A stretch of 64,000 nt of DNA from Durusdinium trenchii. Taxonomy: Eukaryota; Sar; Dinophyceae; Suessiales; Symbiodiniaceae. Under the pieces are notes generated by a model. It saw nothing but the letters and a program-made list of their open reading frames with translations. It searched no databases and was not told the origin of the DNA. Below are positions 10,898 to 22,500 of the stretch, piece by piece. Position 1 is the first letter of the stretch. The number at the start of each line of letters is the position of its first letter. Both the position numbers and the translations under genes were made by a program. The stretch covers positions 931,423 to 995,422 of the forward strand of contig CAXAMN010022707.1 of NCBI GenBank assembly GCA_963970005.1. The letters are read 5' to 3'.

Positions 10898-13300
10898 GGA
10901 CTTTTGTTGCAATTGATGTACTCTGTTTTCAGAACAGGGGACTGAGTGGTAGTACGCATCTTTTCTTTTTTTTACTTGTGTTGTCATGTTCATATTGTAC
11001 TGCTATTTGGTGCTACTATCTCATTATATATTCTCTTAATGGTAGTGTTGGCTGTTGTTTGCTTGTGCCAAGAAGGCTTCAACATGGCTATTCCCTTTGC
11101 ATTTGCTGTTTGTGTAAAATAGTCACCAAAGCCACAAACAACAAAACAAGTCCGTGTCTCAGGATCTGCCCCGACATTGACTTATTTGTTGCTTTCTGCT
11201 AAAGAAGGATCTAGTGATACTCCGTTGTTCTTGAACGAGTACTAAAAAACAATTGTAAATACTGCGTTTGTGGCTTTACACTGAATATTAATAAGGACAC
11301 ATGTCAACAAATTTGACAGCGCAAAGGGTGAATAATGAAATAGCACACATTAGACAACTGTATTGCAGAAAGAGCAGAAGCCTCAAACATGTTGATAAGA
11401 TATTGTGAAGGTAGTTTGTAGTGTTCATGTTCGCAATAGGCAATAGATGTATGAAGACAAGTAGACAATGGACATGCCACATATTGAGCCTGAAGGACTA
11501 GCAGAAGAACAGTCAAACAGTTGGTATGTTGTTTTAGTTCAACCCGTTACCCTCATGAACGATCTTAAAGAACGATGTATCCTGATTTGACTTGTATCAA
11601 CAGATTGACATAGATTGACATCAAAATATTAAGCATTGGTATAATGAACTATGGCTTAAAAGCAGCATGGAAGCAACAAAATGCATGTTAAAAGTAGATA
11701 ATACTATTCAATATACATTGTAGTGGACATAAGGCTAGAATAGACAATTATATTTGATGCATTGGTTTCAGGGATTGTATTTTTGGATACTATACAGTTT
11801 TAAGTGTTTGAATTGTGTGTACCTATAAGATTATCCTAATTTCAATATATAATAATATTGTTATTTGAATCATATAATACAGGAAACTGTTGATTTAAAA
11901 TATTAGAACATTGTTTTTAATAATATATATATGGTTTTATATGTTAGTTATTGAACATATTAAACTAATTACATAATAATGCCTGTATACATATATATAT
12001 ATATATATGTAAAATGTGGGAGAAGACAGAGTCAGGTACCCCTGTGAAGGTATTTGATGAACCCTCTCAATTGCTTTACTTTACCAGAGCAAGAACATAT
12101 CAGTAAAGCATTCTTAGATGATATTTATATTAATATATGCACAATAGTACTGTAGCTAACATGAAATTGCACAACATATATATAGGTATAAACCAGTTGA
12201 GCTGTTCCATTCACGTTTCTATCACATGACCCAAGAGACGGGGGATTCTCCGGGAAGGCATTGCAACATAATCAGCGGTTTCACAACATTGTCATCAGAT
12301 GACACTGTGATTAAATTTGGGGGGGACGGGGTGTGGGGATGGGGAGACGGGGCAGAACCTATCATCCGCCTCAGAACATGATCATTGGTCATCGGTTCCA
12401 TAACAAGATCATCGGTTTCACAACATGGTCATCGGTTTCACAACATGATTATCGGTATCACAACATGTTCATCGGTTTCATAACATGATCATCATCGGTT
12501 TCATAATATTGCGTCACCGGTTTCGAAGCATTGTCATCGGTTTCACAACATCGTCATCGGCGTCACCACATTGTCATCGGATCACAATGTGATTAAATTG
12601 GAGTGTGGGGGGGAGGGGGTGGGGGAAGGGGAGTCGCTGTGAAAAAGACAAACCACGCGACTCACCTCGGACCTCATTTCGGACACCCTCAGAATACACT
12701 GTTTTTAACAGTCGTGTAAAACGCACCAACTCATTTTTCCATGGCGAAACATAGGGTTTCGATCATATCCACATGCTTCTTTCGCACATGCCGGAGAATT
12801 ACAAGCAGTTTGCATACATGCCTCACATAAAGCTCATCATTGAGAGCCCTTGCAACGACTCAACATGCGCGAACATATTTGAATTTTGTTCGCGCAACTT
12901 GATGCTTAAGATACCCATTCAAACATCAGTGCGCAAGCTTCTCACCAGTGGCCCTGCGAACATAGACTATCCAGGCTGAATGCAATCTATTGAACCCTTC
13001 GGAGAACCTCCCGTCTCTACCGTCACAGCGCCATGCTCTCCAGGACAGGACGCCCTCAGTGTGCGCATATGGCAGTTAAACTACATTGTAGAGAGTATGA
13101 TGCATTTGTTTCAAAAATGCATGCATCTAAAAACATGAGTTATGTTATCATATTGTTCCTTTCAACAAACAGATTGTATAATACAAAAATAGAGTAATAA
13201 GTAATAACAAGGAAGAAGGACATGATAGGTAATTCTATCTCATAATAAACTGACGCAGACGTAAAGAGCTAGAAACATATGAAACACAAAAACATGTACT
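10898..13300. other. AT-rich stretch without genes
   Basis: The sequence is AT-rich, with (AT)n near 11990-12010 and TATATA runs, and carries the tandem repeat listed separately. No open stretch has exon-like codon use. I see no other structure. Confidence 0.7.
12270..12600. repeat. About 21-bp tandem repeat (CATCGGTTTCACAACAT)n
   Basis: At least ten degenerate units of about 21 bases (TCATCGGTTTCACAACATGG) run from about 12276 to 12590. The array is bounded by two copies of a TGTGATTAAATT + G-rich block (12307-12352 and 12582-12632), so the bounding block has been duplicated too. The G-runs could form quadruplexes. Confidence 0.85.
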
Positions 13301-13482
13301 ACCACAGTCCCCCGCTCTTTGCAGAACTTGTCCTAAGCCTATCATGTTTCATAGGTCCTGCAACAAATCGAAGAATGACTGCAAACACCAAGTTAGAACC
13401 ACCCAGCCTGGCAGTGCCTGGGTCCACGCTTGCTTTGGATCGGATTGTGTCCATCGCCGATGGGTCCACCGACCGAGCACAG

Positions 13483-13598
13483 GGTTTCGCGTGACGCTCG
13501 TCCAAACGGACGAGCGTCGCGAGTTGCGCACGGTAGGAACTTTTTTGTTGCCGCGGTGCGGAACGAGGTGGAAGGCGGAAGATTTGGCCCCGCCGTAA
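13483..13598 (+). CDS. Possible terminal exon with internal hairpin
   Basis: The stretch follows AG at 13481-13482 and is open to TAA at 13596-13598. Segments VTLVQTDERRELRTVG and WKAEDLAPP have exon-like codons. A perfect 11-bp hairpin (13493-13518) lies within it. The protein is unrecognised. The complementary strand is also open. Confidence 0.35.
13493..13518. repeat. Perfect 11-bp hairpin
   Basis: GACGCTCGTCC, a 4-base AAAC loop, then GGACGAGCGTC. All 11 pairs are Watson-Crick. Confidence 0.85.
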
Positions 13599-14836
13599 GA
13601 TCATCAAGCTGATGTTGCCTAGATATTGATTGAAGGTTCCCTTCAATGGTTTACAATTTCCTTATTGTTCAGGTGTTTGTTTATGTTTGTTTCATCCATT
13701 GGTTTATAGAACTCAAAAGGTTTGGGATCCAAGTGACATTCAACTCCTTTGTTACATTTGCTAGGCTCCATTATCCCGAAATTGTAGAACTGCCCTGACC
13801 CAGCCACAGATTGAACAAGGAGCACACATGCAAATTGACTAAGGGGTGCAGAGTTTCTGTGTTTTTAAACCCTCCAAAGCTAGCTGAGTTCAATCCACTG
13901 TATTTAGGGTTCGAGAACGACAAAACATAATCATTCCTAGTTTGGTTAAAACAACATGTGAGGAACTGGAGCAGACTTCAGTCCAAACTGACTTAAGTAT
14001 GGATGTAAGTTGTCACTCCTTGCACCGCTGGTTCAGCCCAGAGAGTCTCACCAGCAAACGAAAAATGCGATGTGGCTATGGATTCACAGTGATTCACACG
14101 AACAGTTCCCTGAGCCAACAGCATCCTAGATTGACATCCTTGGTGGTCAAGAAGCACCCTACAGTAGTCCTGAAAAGCCCCAAATCCTCAACTTGTTGAC
14201 GAGCCACCAAGAGGGACATGGATGGAAACTCCATCAACATCATCAACTCTCATCCAGTGCTCAATGTCAACCAGTTTCATCAAGAGATGGCCAGGGAAAT
14301 ATCATGAAATATCCTTTGCACCTGTGAGAACGAGTGCACCAGATGTGACCTATATACTTGGGTGAGCGTCTCAAAAATTGTCCAGGATCAAGAGCAGAGT
14401 GTGTTCAGTGTTGACCCAAACGTCATTTGCTTCCGAAGTCGGCCAACGTCGTCTTGCCTGACTTCCAACGTCGTCTTGTCTGGGCACTGGTTGAGTCAAT
14501 ACCTTTCGACTCATGGCTTGTTGAGTTTCCCCCAGATAGCGACAAGTATCTTGCGGTCACTTCTGGATAACTGGGTTCTGGGGGTTGGCTCGAGGGCGCT
14601 GAAGTGGCGAATGAGATTTGGAGAGACACAGTACACTTCACACCTTGCACATCGTGCACACCACTTGGATGAACAGGAGATCCCTTTCACACGTATGTTG
14701 TTCCTGGTTCTTCTTCAGCGTTGACCCTTTTGAAAAGCCAAAGTGCTTTTGTCTATCAAAGATGCCGCCGAAGGAGTTGGGTTTCGTTAAACTTTCATGA
14801 CGCAACACGCCACGTCGTTTTCGACGACCGTGTCAG

Positions 14837-14965
14837 ATGATGTTGCGGATGGTCACGTGGTCATCGTTTGCTGTGTTGCGTTTTCTCCCCGATGACGAGC
14901 TGCGACCGAAGTCCGCTGGGTTGGGCCTGTCTCCGGCTCCAAAGCACGTGCCGGAATCCGAATAG
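14837..14965 (+). CDS. Likely terminal exon, unknown protein
   Basis: An AG at 835-836 of this kilobase precedes a 43-codon frame ending in TAG (14963-14965). It includes MVTWSSFAVLRFLPDDELRP and then GLGLSPAPKHVPESE. Codon bias is exon-like toward the 3' end. A hydrophobic stretch is followed by an acidic turn, with no known motif. It may be the end of a gene upstream of the EF-hand gene. Confidence 0.45.
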   Translation: MMLRMVTWSSFAVLRFLPDDELRPKSAGLGLSPAPKHVPESE

Positions 14966-15015
14966 ACCGGAGAGACGCGAAAAAACGGTCTTATGGAGCC
15001 CTAGGGTGTGTGTGT

Positions 15016-15428
15016 GTGTGTGTGTCACCCTTGGAGTCATAGGGATGCTTTTGCATTTGCTTTTGTTTTACAGCAGGGGGTGCAAGCAGCCCATCCAGTC
15101 TTGCACCAATGAAGACACTGGATGTGTGCTGGTGAAATCAATCCGGGACGCCGGATTGACGTACCTGCGTGGAGAGAAACCTACTTAATGGACAAGCTGT
15201 TCCAATGCTGTGTTTGCAGTAAGCGGCTAATGCATCGGTGCTTTTCCTTGAGTGCTTGGACCTTGGGAGCTCCACTGACCTCCTCGAACCGTCGTCACCC
15301 TGTCGTCCGTTCGATCGGTGTTTTCTACTGGATGGACCTCCTCTTTCTTACCTGTACCCTTAGGAATTGGAACCCTAGGCCGGCGTGTGGCACCGCTATC
15401 AAGTCAGTACGCATATCCATGAGTGTGT
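15016..15428. repeat. Tandem duplication, left copy
   Basis: Bases 15016-15062 and 15219-15428 reappear at 16161-16207 and 16218-16427. The second block is 210 bases long with one mismatch (15268 G versus 16267 C). The 156 bases between the blocks (15063-15218) have no counterpart except the N gap. Confidence 0.95.
15077..15188 (+). CDS. Likely terminal exon, unknown protein
   Basis: A pyrimidine-rich intron end (tttgttttacagcag) gives an AG|G acceptor. The frame encodes GCKQPIQSCTNEDTGCVLV and SIRDAGLTYLRGEKPT, then TAA. Codon use is exon-like. It lies wholly in the part of the duplicated unit that the assembly gap removes from the right copy, so a second copy may exist in the real genome. 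A second frame (MCAGEINPGRR) is open through to a GT donor at 15219. Confidence 0.42.
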
Positions 15429-15525
15429 TTGGCTTCGTGCCAACCCGGGATGAGCCCGCAGAGTGCCTCCCGTGGACCCGTCGAACGGGTGTATGTCCAT
15501 GTTCCCCGGCTCTGGGAACGCAGAT

Positions 15526-15672
15526 GTCCGCAGCGGACAGCAGGTGGCCCAGGCCGTACGTCCGATGATTTTTGTCCCATCTTTGGAACTCCAAGTTGGC
15601 TCATGCCTTTACGTGACCGCAGCGGTCTAAGCAGCCAGCCATTTTGGCACGGCGTACGTGGCCGCAGCGGCC
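15526..15672. repeat. Three covarying 13-base palindromes
   Basis: GTCCGCAGCGGAC (15526-15538), GACCGCAGCGGTC (15615-15627) and GGCCGCAGCGGCC (15660-15672) share the core CCGCAGCGG. They differ at the outer positions with compensating changes on the other arm. Spacing is 89 and 45 bases. The last two are both preceded by ACGT. Confidence 0.85.
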
Positions 15673-15767
15673 GAAGCCTGTTCAAGGTTCATTGGAACCT
15701 GTCGAGACCTTGGGTGCACATACAGCGTATACATTCAAACGAGGCAGGTTTTCCTAGGTCGTTTTAA

Positions 15768-16155
15768 TGAGGCTCGGCTTCATCGGTTCTCGTCCCCTCC
15801 ATTTGGTTCCCCCTTTCATCCCTTCCCTTCACACACTCTTGTTTCCTCTTTTCTTTCATGTCCTCCTGTCTTCATGTCTGGTCATCTCATCCTTTTCTTC
15901 GTTTGCGCGCACATTGGTCCCGGCCTTAGTGTGTACGTGCACTTCTACACACATTTAAACACAGGTTTCAGGTCGCCCAGGTCTTTACAATGAGGTGGGC
16001 TTCATCGGTTGTCCCTGTGCACTTGGTTCCCCTTTCATTTCAACCACACGCACCTTTGTCCCGTCTCGTCCTCTGGTCATGTCTTCATTTTCTTGTCTCT
16101 TGGGCGCGCACACGTGCACATCGGCCCTCACCTTAGCTTCTCGCCTCCCCTCGGG
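15768..16155. repeat. Diverged direct repeat, about 220-bp period
   Basis: The block starting TGAGGCTCGGCTTCATCGG (15768) is echoed by TGAGGTGGGCTTCATCGG (15990). TGGTTCCCC...TTTCAT, GTCATcTCaTC and GCGCGCACA words follow in the same order. It is pyrimidine-rich and I see no gene in it. Confidence 0.7.
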
Positions 16156-16160
16156 GAGGC

Positions 16161-16427
16161 GTGTGTGTGTCACCCTTGGAGTCATAGGGATGCTTTTGCA
16201 TTTGCTTNNNNNNNNNNGTAAGCGGCTAATGCATCGGTGCTTTTCCTTGAGTGCTTGGACCTTGCGAGCTCCACTGACCTCCTCGAACCGTCGTCACCCT
16301 GTCGTCCGTTCGATCGGTGTTTTCTACTGGATGGACCTCCTCTTTCTTACCTGTACCCTTAGGAATTGGAACCCTAGGCCGGCGTGTGGCACCGCTATCA
16401 AGTCAGTACGCATATCCATGAGTGTGT
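16161..16427. repeat. Tandem duplication, right copy
   Basis: Right counterpart of 15016-15428, broken by ten Ns at 16208-16217. If the copies are collinear the gap really hides about 156 bases, not ten. Confidence 0.95.
16208..16217. other. Assembly gap (10 N)
   Basis: Ten Ns fall exactly where the right copy of the duplication should carry the 156 bases found at 15063-15218. This is typical of a collapsed repeat joined with an arbitrary gap size. Confidence 1.
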
Positions 16428-16468
16428 GTTCATCCACTTTTGCTTTTTGTCTTTCAGACCTTCAAAAC

Positions 16469-16560
16469 ATGTCGCAATTGGACTTGACTCAGATTTTGTT
16501 GGATCCATCCAGAGAACAAGACGTTTGCACAGATCCACTCAGTGTCCTTAGAGCATTTCA
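16469..16560 (+). CDS. Possible first coding exon of the EF-hand gene
   Basis: ATG at 16469-16471 lies 12 bases after a good acceptor (ttttgtctttcag), consistent with a spliced 5' leader. The frame reads MSQLDLTQILLDPSREQDV and PLSVLRAFQ. A donor may be gtgccc after CAA. It is the nearest upstream ATG with coding character before the basic exon at 16878. Membership in the same gene is inferred from order and strand only. Confidence 0.42.
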
Positions 16561-19500
16561 AGTGCCCGGGTGTGGGAATCCATCAAAAAGTAATGTAAAG
16601 GATACTGAGGATACTGTCAAACAGGTTTGTCAGTATCCTCAATACCCTTTACATTACTGTATTTAGTCGGGCGCAGTACCAGTTTCTGGCTCTCGCTTGA
16701 GTGTTAACCCTGCTACCCTTTTGGGCGTTGTGGGGATTCATCATCGGACACCTTCACACTTGTGATGCGTTCCGAACGCGATGAAGCGAACCCACAGGTT
16801 TTTTTGGGTTTCCGAACGGCTCTTGGCATTTCGACTGATCGGTGCGGGTGCTACCATCTTCTTGATGGCCAATTCAGGAGAAGAAGAAGAAACGCACCAA
16901 CAAGCCCAGTCCGATTGAACGTATGAAAGAAGCGCCCCTCGGCCGGGGGAGGATGGCACCGAGCTTTGATCTCACACGGGACACACGGGATTGGGTTGGC
17001 ATGTTTTCCGCACAAGAAAAGATTTCTTTATAAACACCAAGAAACATGCTGTGGAACACGAAACTGTTTCGAAGATTTTGGGACAGTTTTTCTTTGCAAA
17101 AGGGGGCTGCTTCGATGTGTGTTTCTTTGAGTCAATGAGGAGGCTCATCAATCCTGGCGCACCCTCGGACGCATGATGACATCATGATGACGCATGCAAT
17201 CCTACTATACTATACTATATATAATATACATGAAAAACCTGACTTATGATGGAAACGCTGGTTGGAAAGGATATACTTTCAGCATAATTATATAGTGAAG
17301 AGGGGGATCATTCTTGAGGCTGCAGGTTGTTTTGAAAAGGATTAAAAAGGTGCATAAAAGGTTTTTGCTCGAAAAAGTCCCCAGGTCCCCTGGAATTACA
17401 CCAATATCTTGGTTGTTTCAATAAGCACGTGGAAATCAACAATCCACTATATTCCATCTTCTCCAATAACTCGGAGTCTGGGCGAGGTTTGGCATCATGA
17501 ACTTGGATGACGACAGGAGCATCTCCAAGGAGGAGTTCCAGAAGGACACCCGATCGCACGCGCGTTCGGACCGTTTTTCCGACACACAAACTTCGGACGT
17601 GCGCAGATTCGAACGTAGCATTTGTCCAGGAGCGCCCCGTTCGTAGCTTCCTTGCTCCGTTCGCAGCGATGCCCTTTGTTACTAGTAGCTTCTTGTTACT
17701 AGAAGTAAGGCCAGGAGCCCCTAGTAGCATTTATTGAGGCTTCAAGTTGGCGCTGTGCTCTCCATGTGGTTGGAATCATAACGCAAGTTCTAAGAAACTC
17801 AGCAGGGACCCGAAGACGAGAGGAGAGCCTCACTGCAGAACATGTACTGCCGTCAGACAGTGCAAACATATCAATCCATGGAGAAACTGATGTGATATGC
17901 AACCACTCTGGCTGCTGACTGATCAAAGTATCCCATGAAAAGTTTATGCACTTAACTCTTACCGCACCCATTTCTTCCTACAGAGTTTTTGTTTTTAATC
18001 ATTTTTTTGGCTTGGTTCCCAGACACTCCATGTCCATGTATGGCATTTATGCCTACATTGGGGTGGTTTCAGGGGTCAATGCACGCACAAATTCCAGTCC
18101 CATGGAGTGTTTGGGGTTGTGTTTCGCATGAGAAGTGCTTTGGATCATTTACATCCGTCGGGTACCACCTGGGTAAACCCGGCAGTCGCTTGTGACTGGT
18201 CACCCGCTAGGTTCAGATGAGCCCCTTCAACTAGTGCGTTTTGCTTCGTGCATTGTCCAAGTGTTGAAGCTGTTGAAGGACATGGAACCAGTCAAACGAT
18301 TCTCAACATAATATATCAAACATACCTTTTTTGAAGCCAGAGTTGAAATCCACAGCGGACCTGCAGGCTGAGTGGATTTCTCTTGTTTCATTATAATCGT
18401 TCGTGGCCGCAGGCGATGGCTTCCCTTGGTTTGGAGGGGCGAGAGGTGGACAACTTGTTCAGAAGGCCGGCGACGGAGACGACGGAGACGAGTGCGTGCC
18501 TTCAGGTCGGTGTGGTGTCCCGACGATCACCTGAACTTTTGGGTTCCGAAGGGGATTTGGGTGGAAGAAGATATCCGAATTCCAGAGGATTTGGGTGGAA
18601 CCTCCCAAATTCTCCACAATTCGACTTATCAAGGAAAGTGGCAATGTTGCCCCAATGAACTTGAGGATCACTGTAGAGGAAAGTACTGCACCCTCCGTCA
18701 GTCAAGGCCACTGTGGGTTGAAAGATGAGGACTGCCTTTGTACACAGCGTAGTTGTGACATGCTGGGCTTTGGGGAACATATATGTATCGCAAGACCCGC
18801 AAACCAGTGGCAGGCGCGGAATGTACCAGAAGTCCATTTGTGCGCTGCTCAAAGCCATGGCACTCCCATGATCGGTCCCCTTGACAGATTTAACATCAGC
18901 ATCTTGCAGGGTAACCACGCGAGTGGCGTGAGCAGGTTGGTGCCCCAAATCCTAAGATAGCTGGCCATGAGATTTGCAGCATGCCTCAGACACTTGGTCA
19001 CTTAAGTACTTGCAAGATTGGGATCTTCAGTTGGGAATTTCCCCCAACCTGGGATCGTTGAATTATTTCGGTCCACCGAGCCGCTCTGTCGTGCATCCAA
19101 AACCATGCTCGTGGCGCGACAGAGAACGAGGTTTGATCCGGACAAGAGCGGATATCTCGACAAGGAGGACATGGGTTGGTGGGTTGCTGCCTGCAACTGA
19201 ACCATCCTCATCCACCGATACAGGTAATAGGATAGACCGAAGGAATTGGATTTCAGGCTTTTGCATTGTTTTTGTGAAACGATCAACGATACAAGCCATG
19301 TCTCCAGGTCGTGTGTTGGGCTCGTTTCGGATGACGCTCATGAGTTTACATGTTTGGTTCACTCATTGACGCTTGCTACGGTCGGTATGGAGCCGCACTA
19401 TAGTGTACACATAGACTCTCATATCACTGAAGATGTTCCTTCTGCCGAAGTAGCAGCAGCAGGCCATTTCTGCTGAACTATGTAAATGCGACCCTTTGCA

Positions 19501-22500
19501 CATGCTGATGAACCCCCGTGGTCATGGATTTCACCACATCTGGAGATCCACGGCTGCTTCCACCTCAAAAGAACACCGAGTGTGTGCTTGAACACCTGGA
19601 AAATGGTTCCAGCCAAACCACGGCAGAATAGATTCACTACTTTTCAGGGATCCTTCGATAGCAGATCTATCGAACAGATCGCTTTCCTCTCTCCATTCAT
19701 CCGTGCCGTGGAGAGAGCACCGCTGTTTTCAGGGCCGCGGTGCTCTCCGGCCACCCAGCGGTGACAGCCAGGAGTTCTTCGCCTATGCCGCTAAAGGCAC
19801 TGGCGATGTGGGGCACCTGGACGAACTCCGATTCGGAGCTGAAGGTCCAGTCACCATCCTTGAGGTCACAAGCAGAGACTCCGAGGTCAGCGACTCCAGA
19901 TTGAGGTCACAAGCGACTCCTCCAGGTCGCAATGAGCTTTTTTTGTTGCGGTTCAGCAGGGTAAGCAGGGGTCTAGGAGGCCAAAGGCGGAATCATCTGT
20001 GGGAATCCTGTCCCAACCCCCCCTCTCCTGGTCCCCGCGGCTTCGCCAAGTCCATCCACGAACTTGGACCAAGCCTTACAGAAGCCGAGAGCTCATTTCA
20101 AAAGGTCAATGCATATTGAAAACCTATGAACAAGGCCATGGTTGCTGCAGGTAGGGGTCACTTACCTTCCATACTAGGTATGTTGTAATCACGCCAATCA
20201 CACCACCGATTCAACAAAACACCATGGTAGTGGTACAATGGAAACTAAGGGTGGCCGCTTGAGACTGAGCTTTAGCACAGAACAAATGTTTGACTTGTTT
20301 TTTGCGTCGGTTGCGAGTGTTCCATGTAATCCAGACGGGGGATAGAGGGAAACAACCCCAGCAACCACCTCAGTAATTGTTGTTCAAGCTTGTGCAGCAT
20401 ACGTTTTGTGATGGTTCTACAAGCCCATGAAGGTTTTGACAAGCTAATAAGAGCCAGTGTCGCGCACGGCCTTGACTCTTGGTAAACATGGTTGTATAGA
20501 AGCCAGCTTGTTGAGAAGAGTTTTCATGGCAATATATTGAACACATGCAGCTGTGGCATGCATCACATTTGCACAGCCTATGCACTCCAATCAATATGGT
20601 TGTTCCTTCCTTTGCCTCCAATTTTCTTGAGGTGGAAGAAGACATGTCAGTTCAGTTCAACACATGTTCATGTGTTCTTTGCGACACATGATCGCGACGA
20701 TCACTCAGCACTGGACAGTTTGGGTGTCACCTTTTGAGCGGAACCAATGAATTCACTTCGGCCGCCAATCTCGGCCCATTGGACTCTCTTGGACTTGGAT
20801 CCTTTTTTAAGAGAAAGCAGAGAGGTCTCATCATGTCTCATTTGGACCTGGCATACTCCTTGTCATGGTCGTGATCAAGTCTTCGGGCAGGATGTAACGA
20901 ACGAGGGACATGTGAATAGTTAGTGCTTCGCCTCCAAAAGCTGAAAGTTGGCCTCCAACTTCGCCGACCGTGACTTGGAGCCCCTCCTTCGCGGATCGCA
21001 TGCTTCGTCACATGGGACACTCGTCACATGAGACTCAATCCGCTTGAGACACTCAATCCTTCGGGAACATGTTCGCTGGGACCGGGAGAACGCCCGGACC
21101 GGGGACCGTCCCATCCAGTCCCGTCCGACTGAGTTGCACGCCATGCTGAAGCGCGGCTTGGCCGCGGAGGATGAGGCGGAAGAGACCATCATGAAGGCGG
21201 CCAAGCCGTCATTCGCCTCGGCGCGACGGTCGGGGCGATGGATGAGGGGCGAAGGATGGAGCCAAGGGGGTGAAAACGGAGGAACGAAGAACAGAGAGAG
21301 AGAGAGAGAGTGAACAAATAGAAAAACAATAGAGCCCTCTGGCAGAGAACAACAACATCAAGGAAACAACTAAAGGCTGACCAGATAGTTCTTATACCGA
21401 GCTTTGCCCCTGTTCGAAAAGCCTGCAGGGGGAACACAGCTAGTGTTGAATGCATGTTATGTTGTCAATTACGATCTAAAGTACACAGAGACACTGCCCC
21501 AGATGATTCTTTGAGCCAACCTGAAGCCCTCTATCCGGAGACCTGTAAACTGTGCTGGGTGCTTCTTCATTTGTATTCAGAACGGTCTTCAAAGCATCAG
21601 ACATGGGAATTCGATAAGGACTTCGAATGACTCATGAGGAGTCAGACCACCCCACGTCAACGCGAGAAAAGGCTCCTTTGGGTGGGTGGTTTCAGATATT
21701 CTATGGTCAACCTTCTCATTGAGATGATTGAACCATCTATTGAACCCACTGACTCATGTGTTTTCCTTTTCCGAAAAAAAAAAAAAAAACACGTGAGTTG
21801 AAACCCTCAACAGCGGCTTCGAATACGACGGACAAAACATGAAGAATCGTCCCACTTACCGGACCACCGGTCCCGAGGCCTTTGAGGCCTGGGACGTGAA
21901 TCAGGACCGGTCCACTGGGCAAAGATCCGAGGATCCATCAGGGACATGGTCCCGGGGGTCATGGAATGGGTGAGCCGAAAGCCGAAGACCTCCGTATTTG
22001 CAGCGGTGAACATGAATATCAGGTCGTCTTTATACATGTATAGGACGTACTGTACGACTATGCCAACTTGCCAACAGCTAATATATCGGGTGGGTTTGTG
22101 ACAGACCCCCCCGACAGAAGAGGTATGTTCATGTATGTTCCATCGAATCACCACCCAAGAACCACCCGAAATGGGTGGTGCTGGTGAAGAGGTTGTTCAA
22201 TCCATGGTGATGGTCTTTTAAAACCTATATATGTCATTACAGGACGGTTCTCAGGAGCTCCTTCCGGTGCTGTGGCGTGAGAATCGAACAGACGAAAAAG
22301 GCAGTCGACTGCAGGCCATGCCATGGCCAGGCGGTCGAGAGCTGTCCTGTGAAATACCAGGGGGTTCACCCGGATGCTCCGGGAACCCGCTTCCGGTGTG
22401 TAGACCCGCTCCGGCCACCCGCTTCCTTCGTGGGCGCCCCGCTTCCTTCGGGGTGTCCATGAACCATCCAAGATCCAGTCCGGTCGTTTCGTCCATTGTT

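Noticed and set aside
15995..16666. 223-codon ORF running through the N gap
   Set aside because: It crosses unknown bases and repeats; the part after the gap is intron-like duplicated sequence.
19785..20119. Extra EF-hand or exon inside the EF2-EF3 intron (GTGDVGHLDELRFGAEG)
   Set aside because: The residues do not fit EF loop positions; codon bias is weak. It remains an open frame only.
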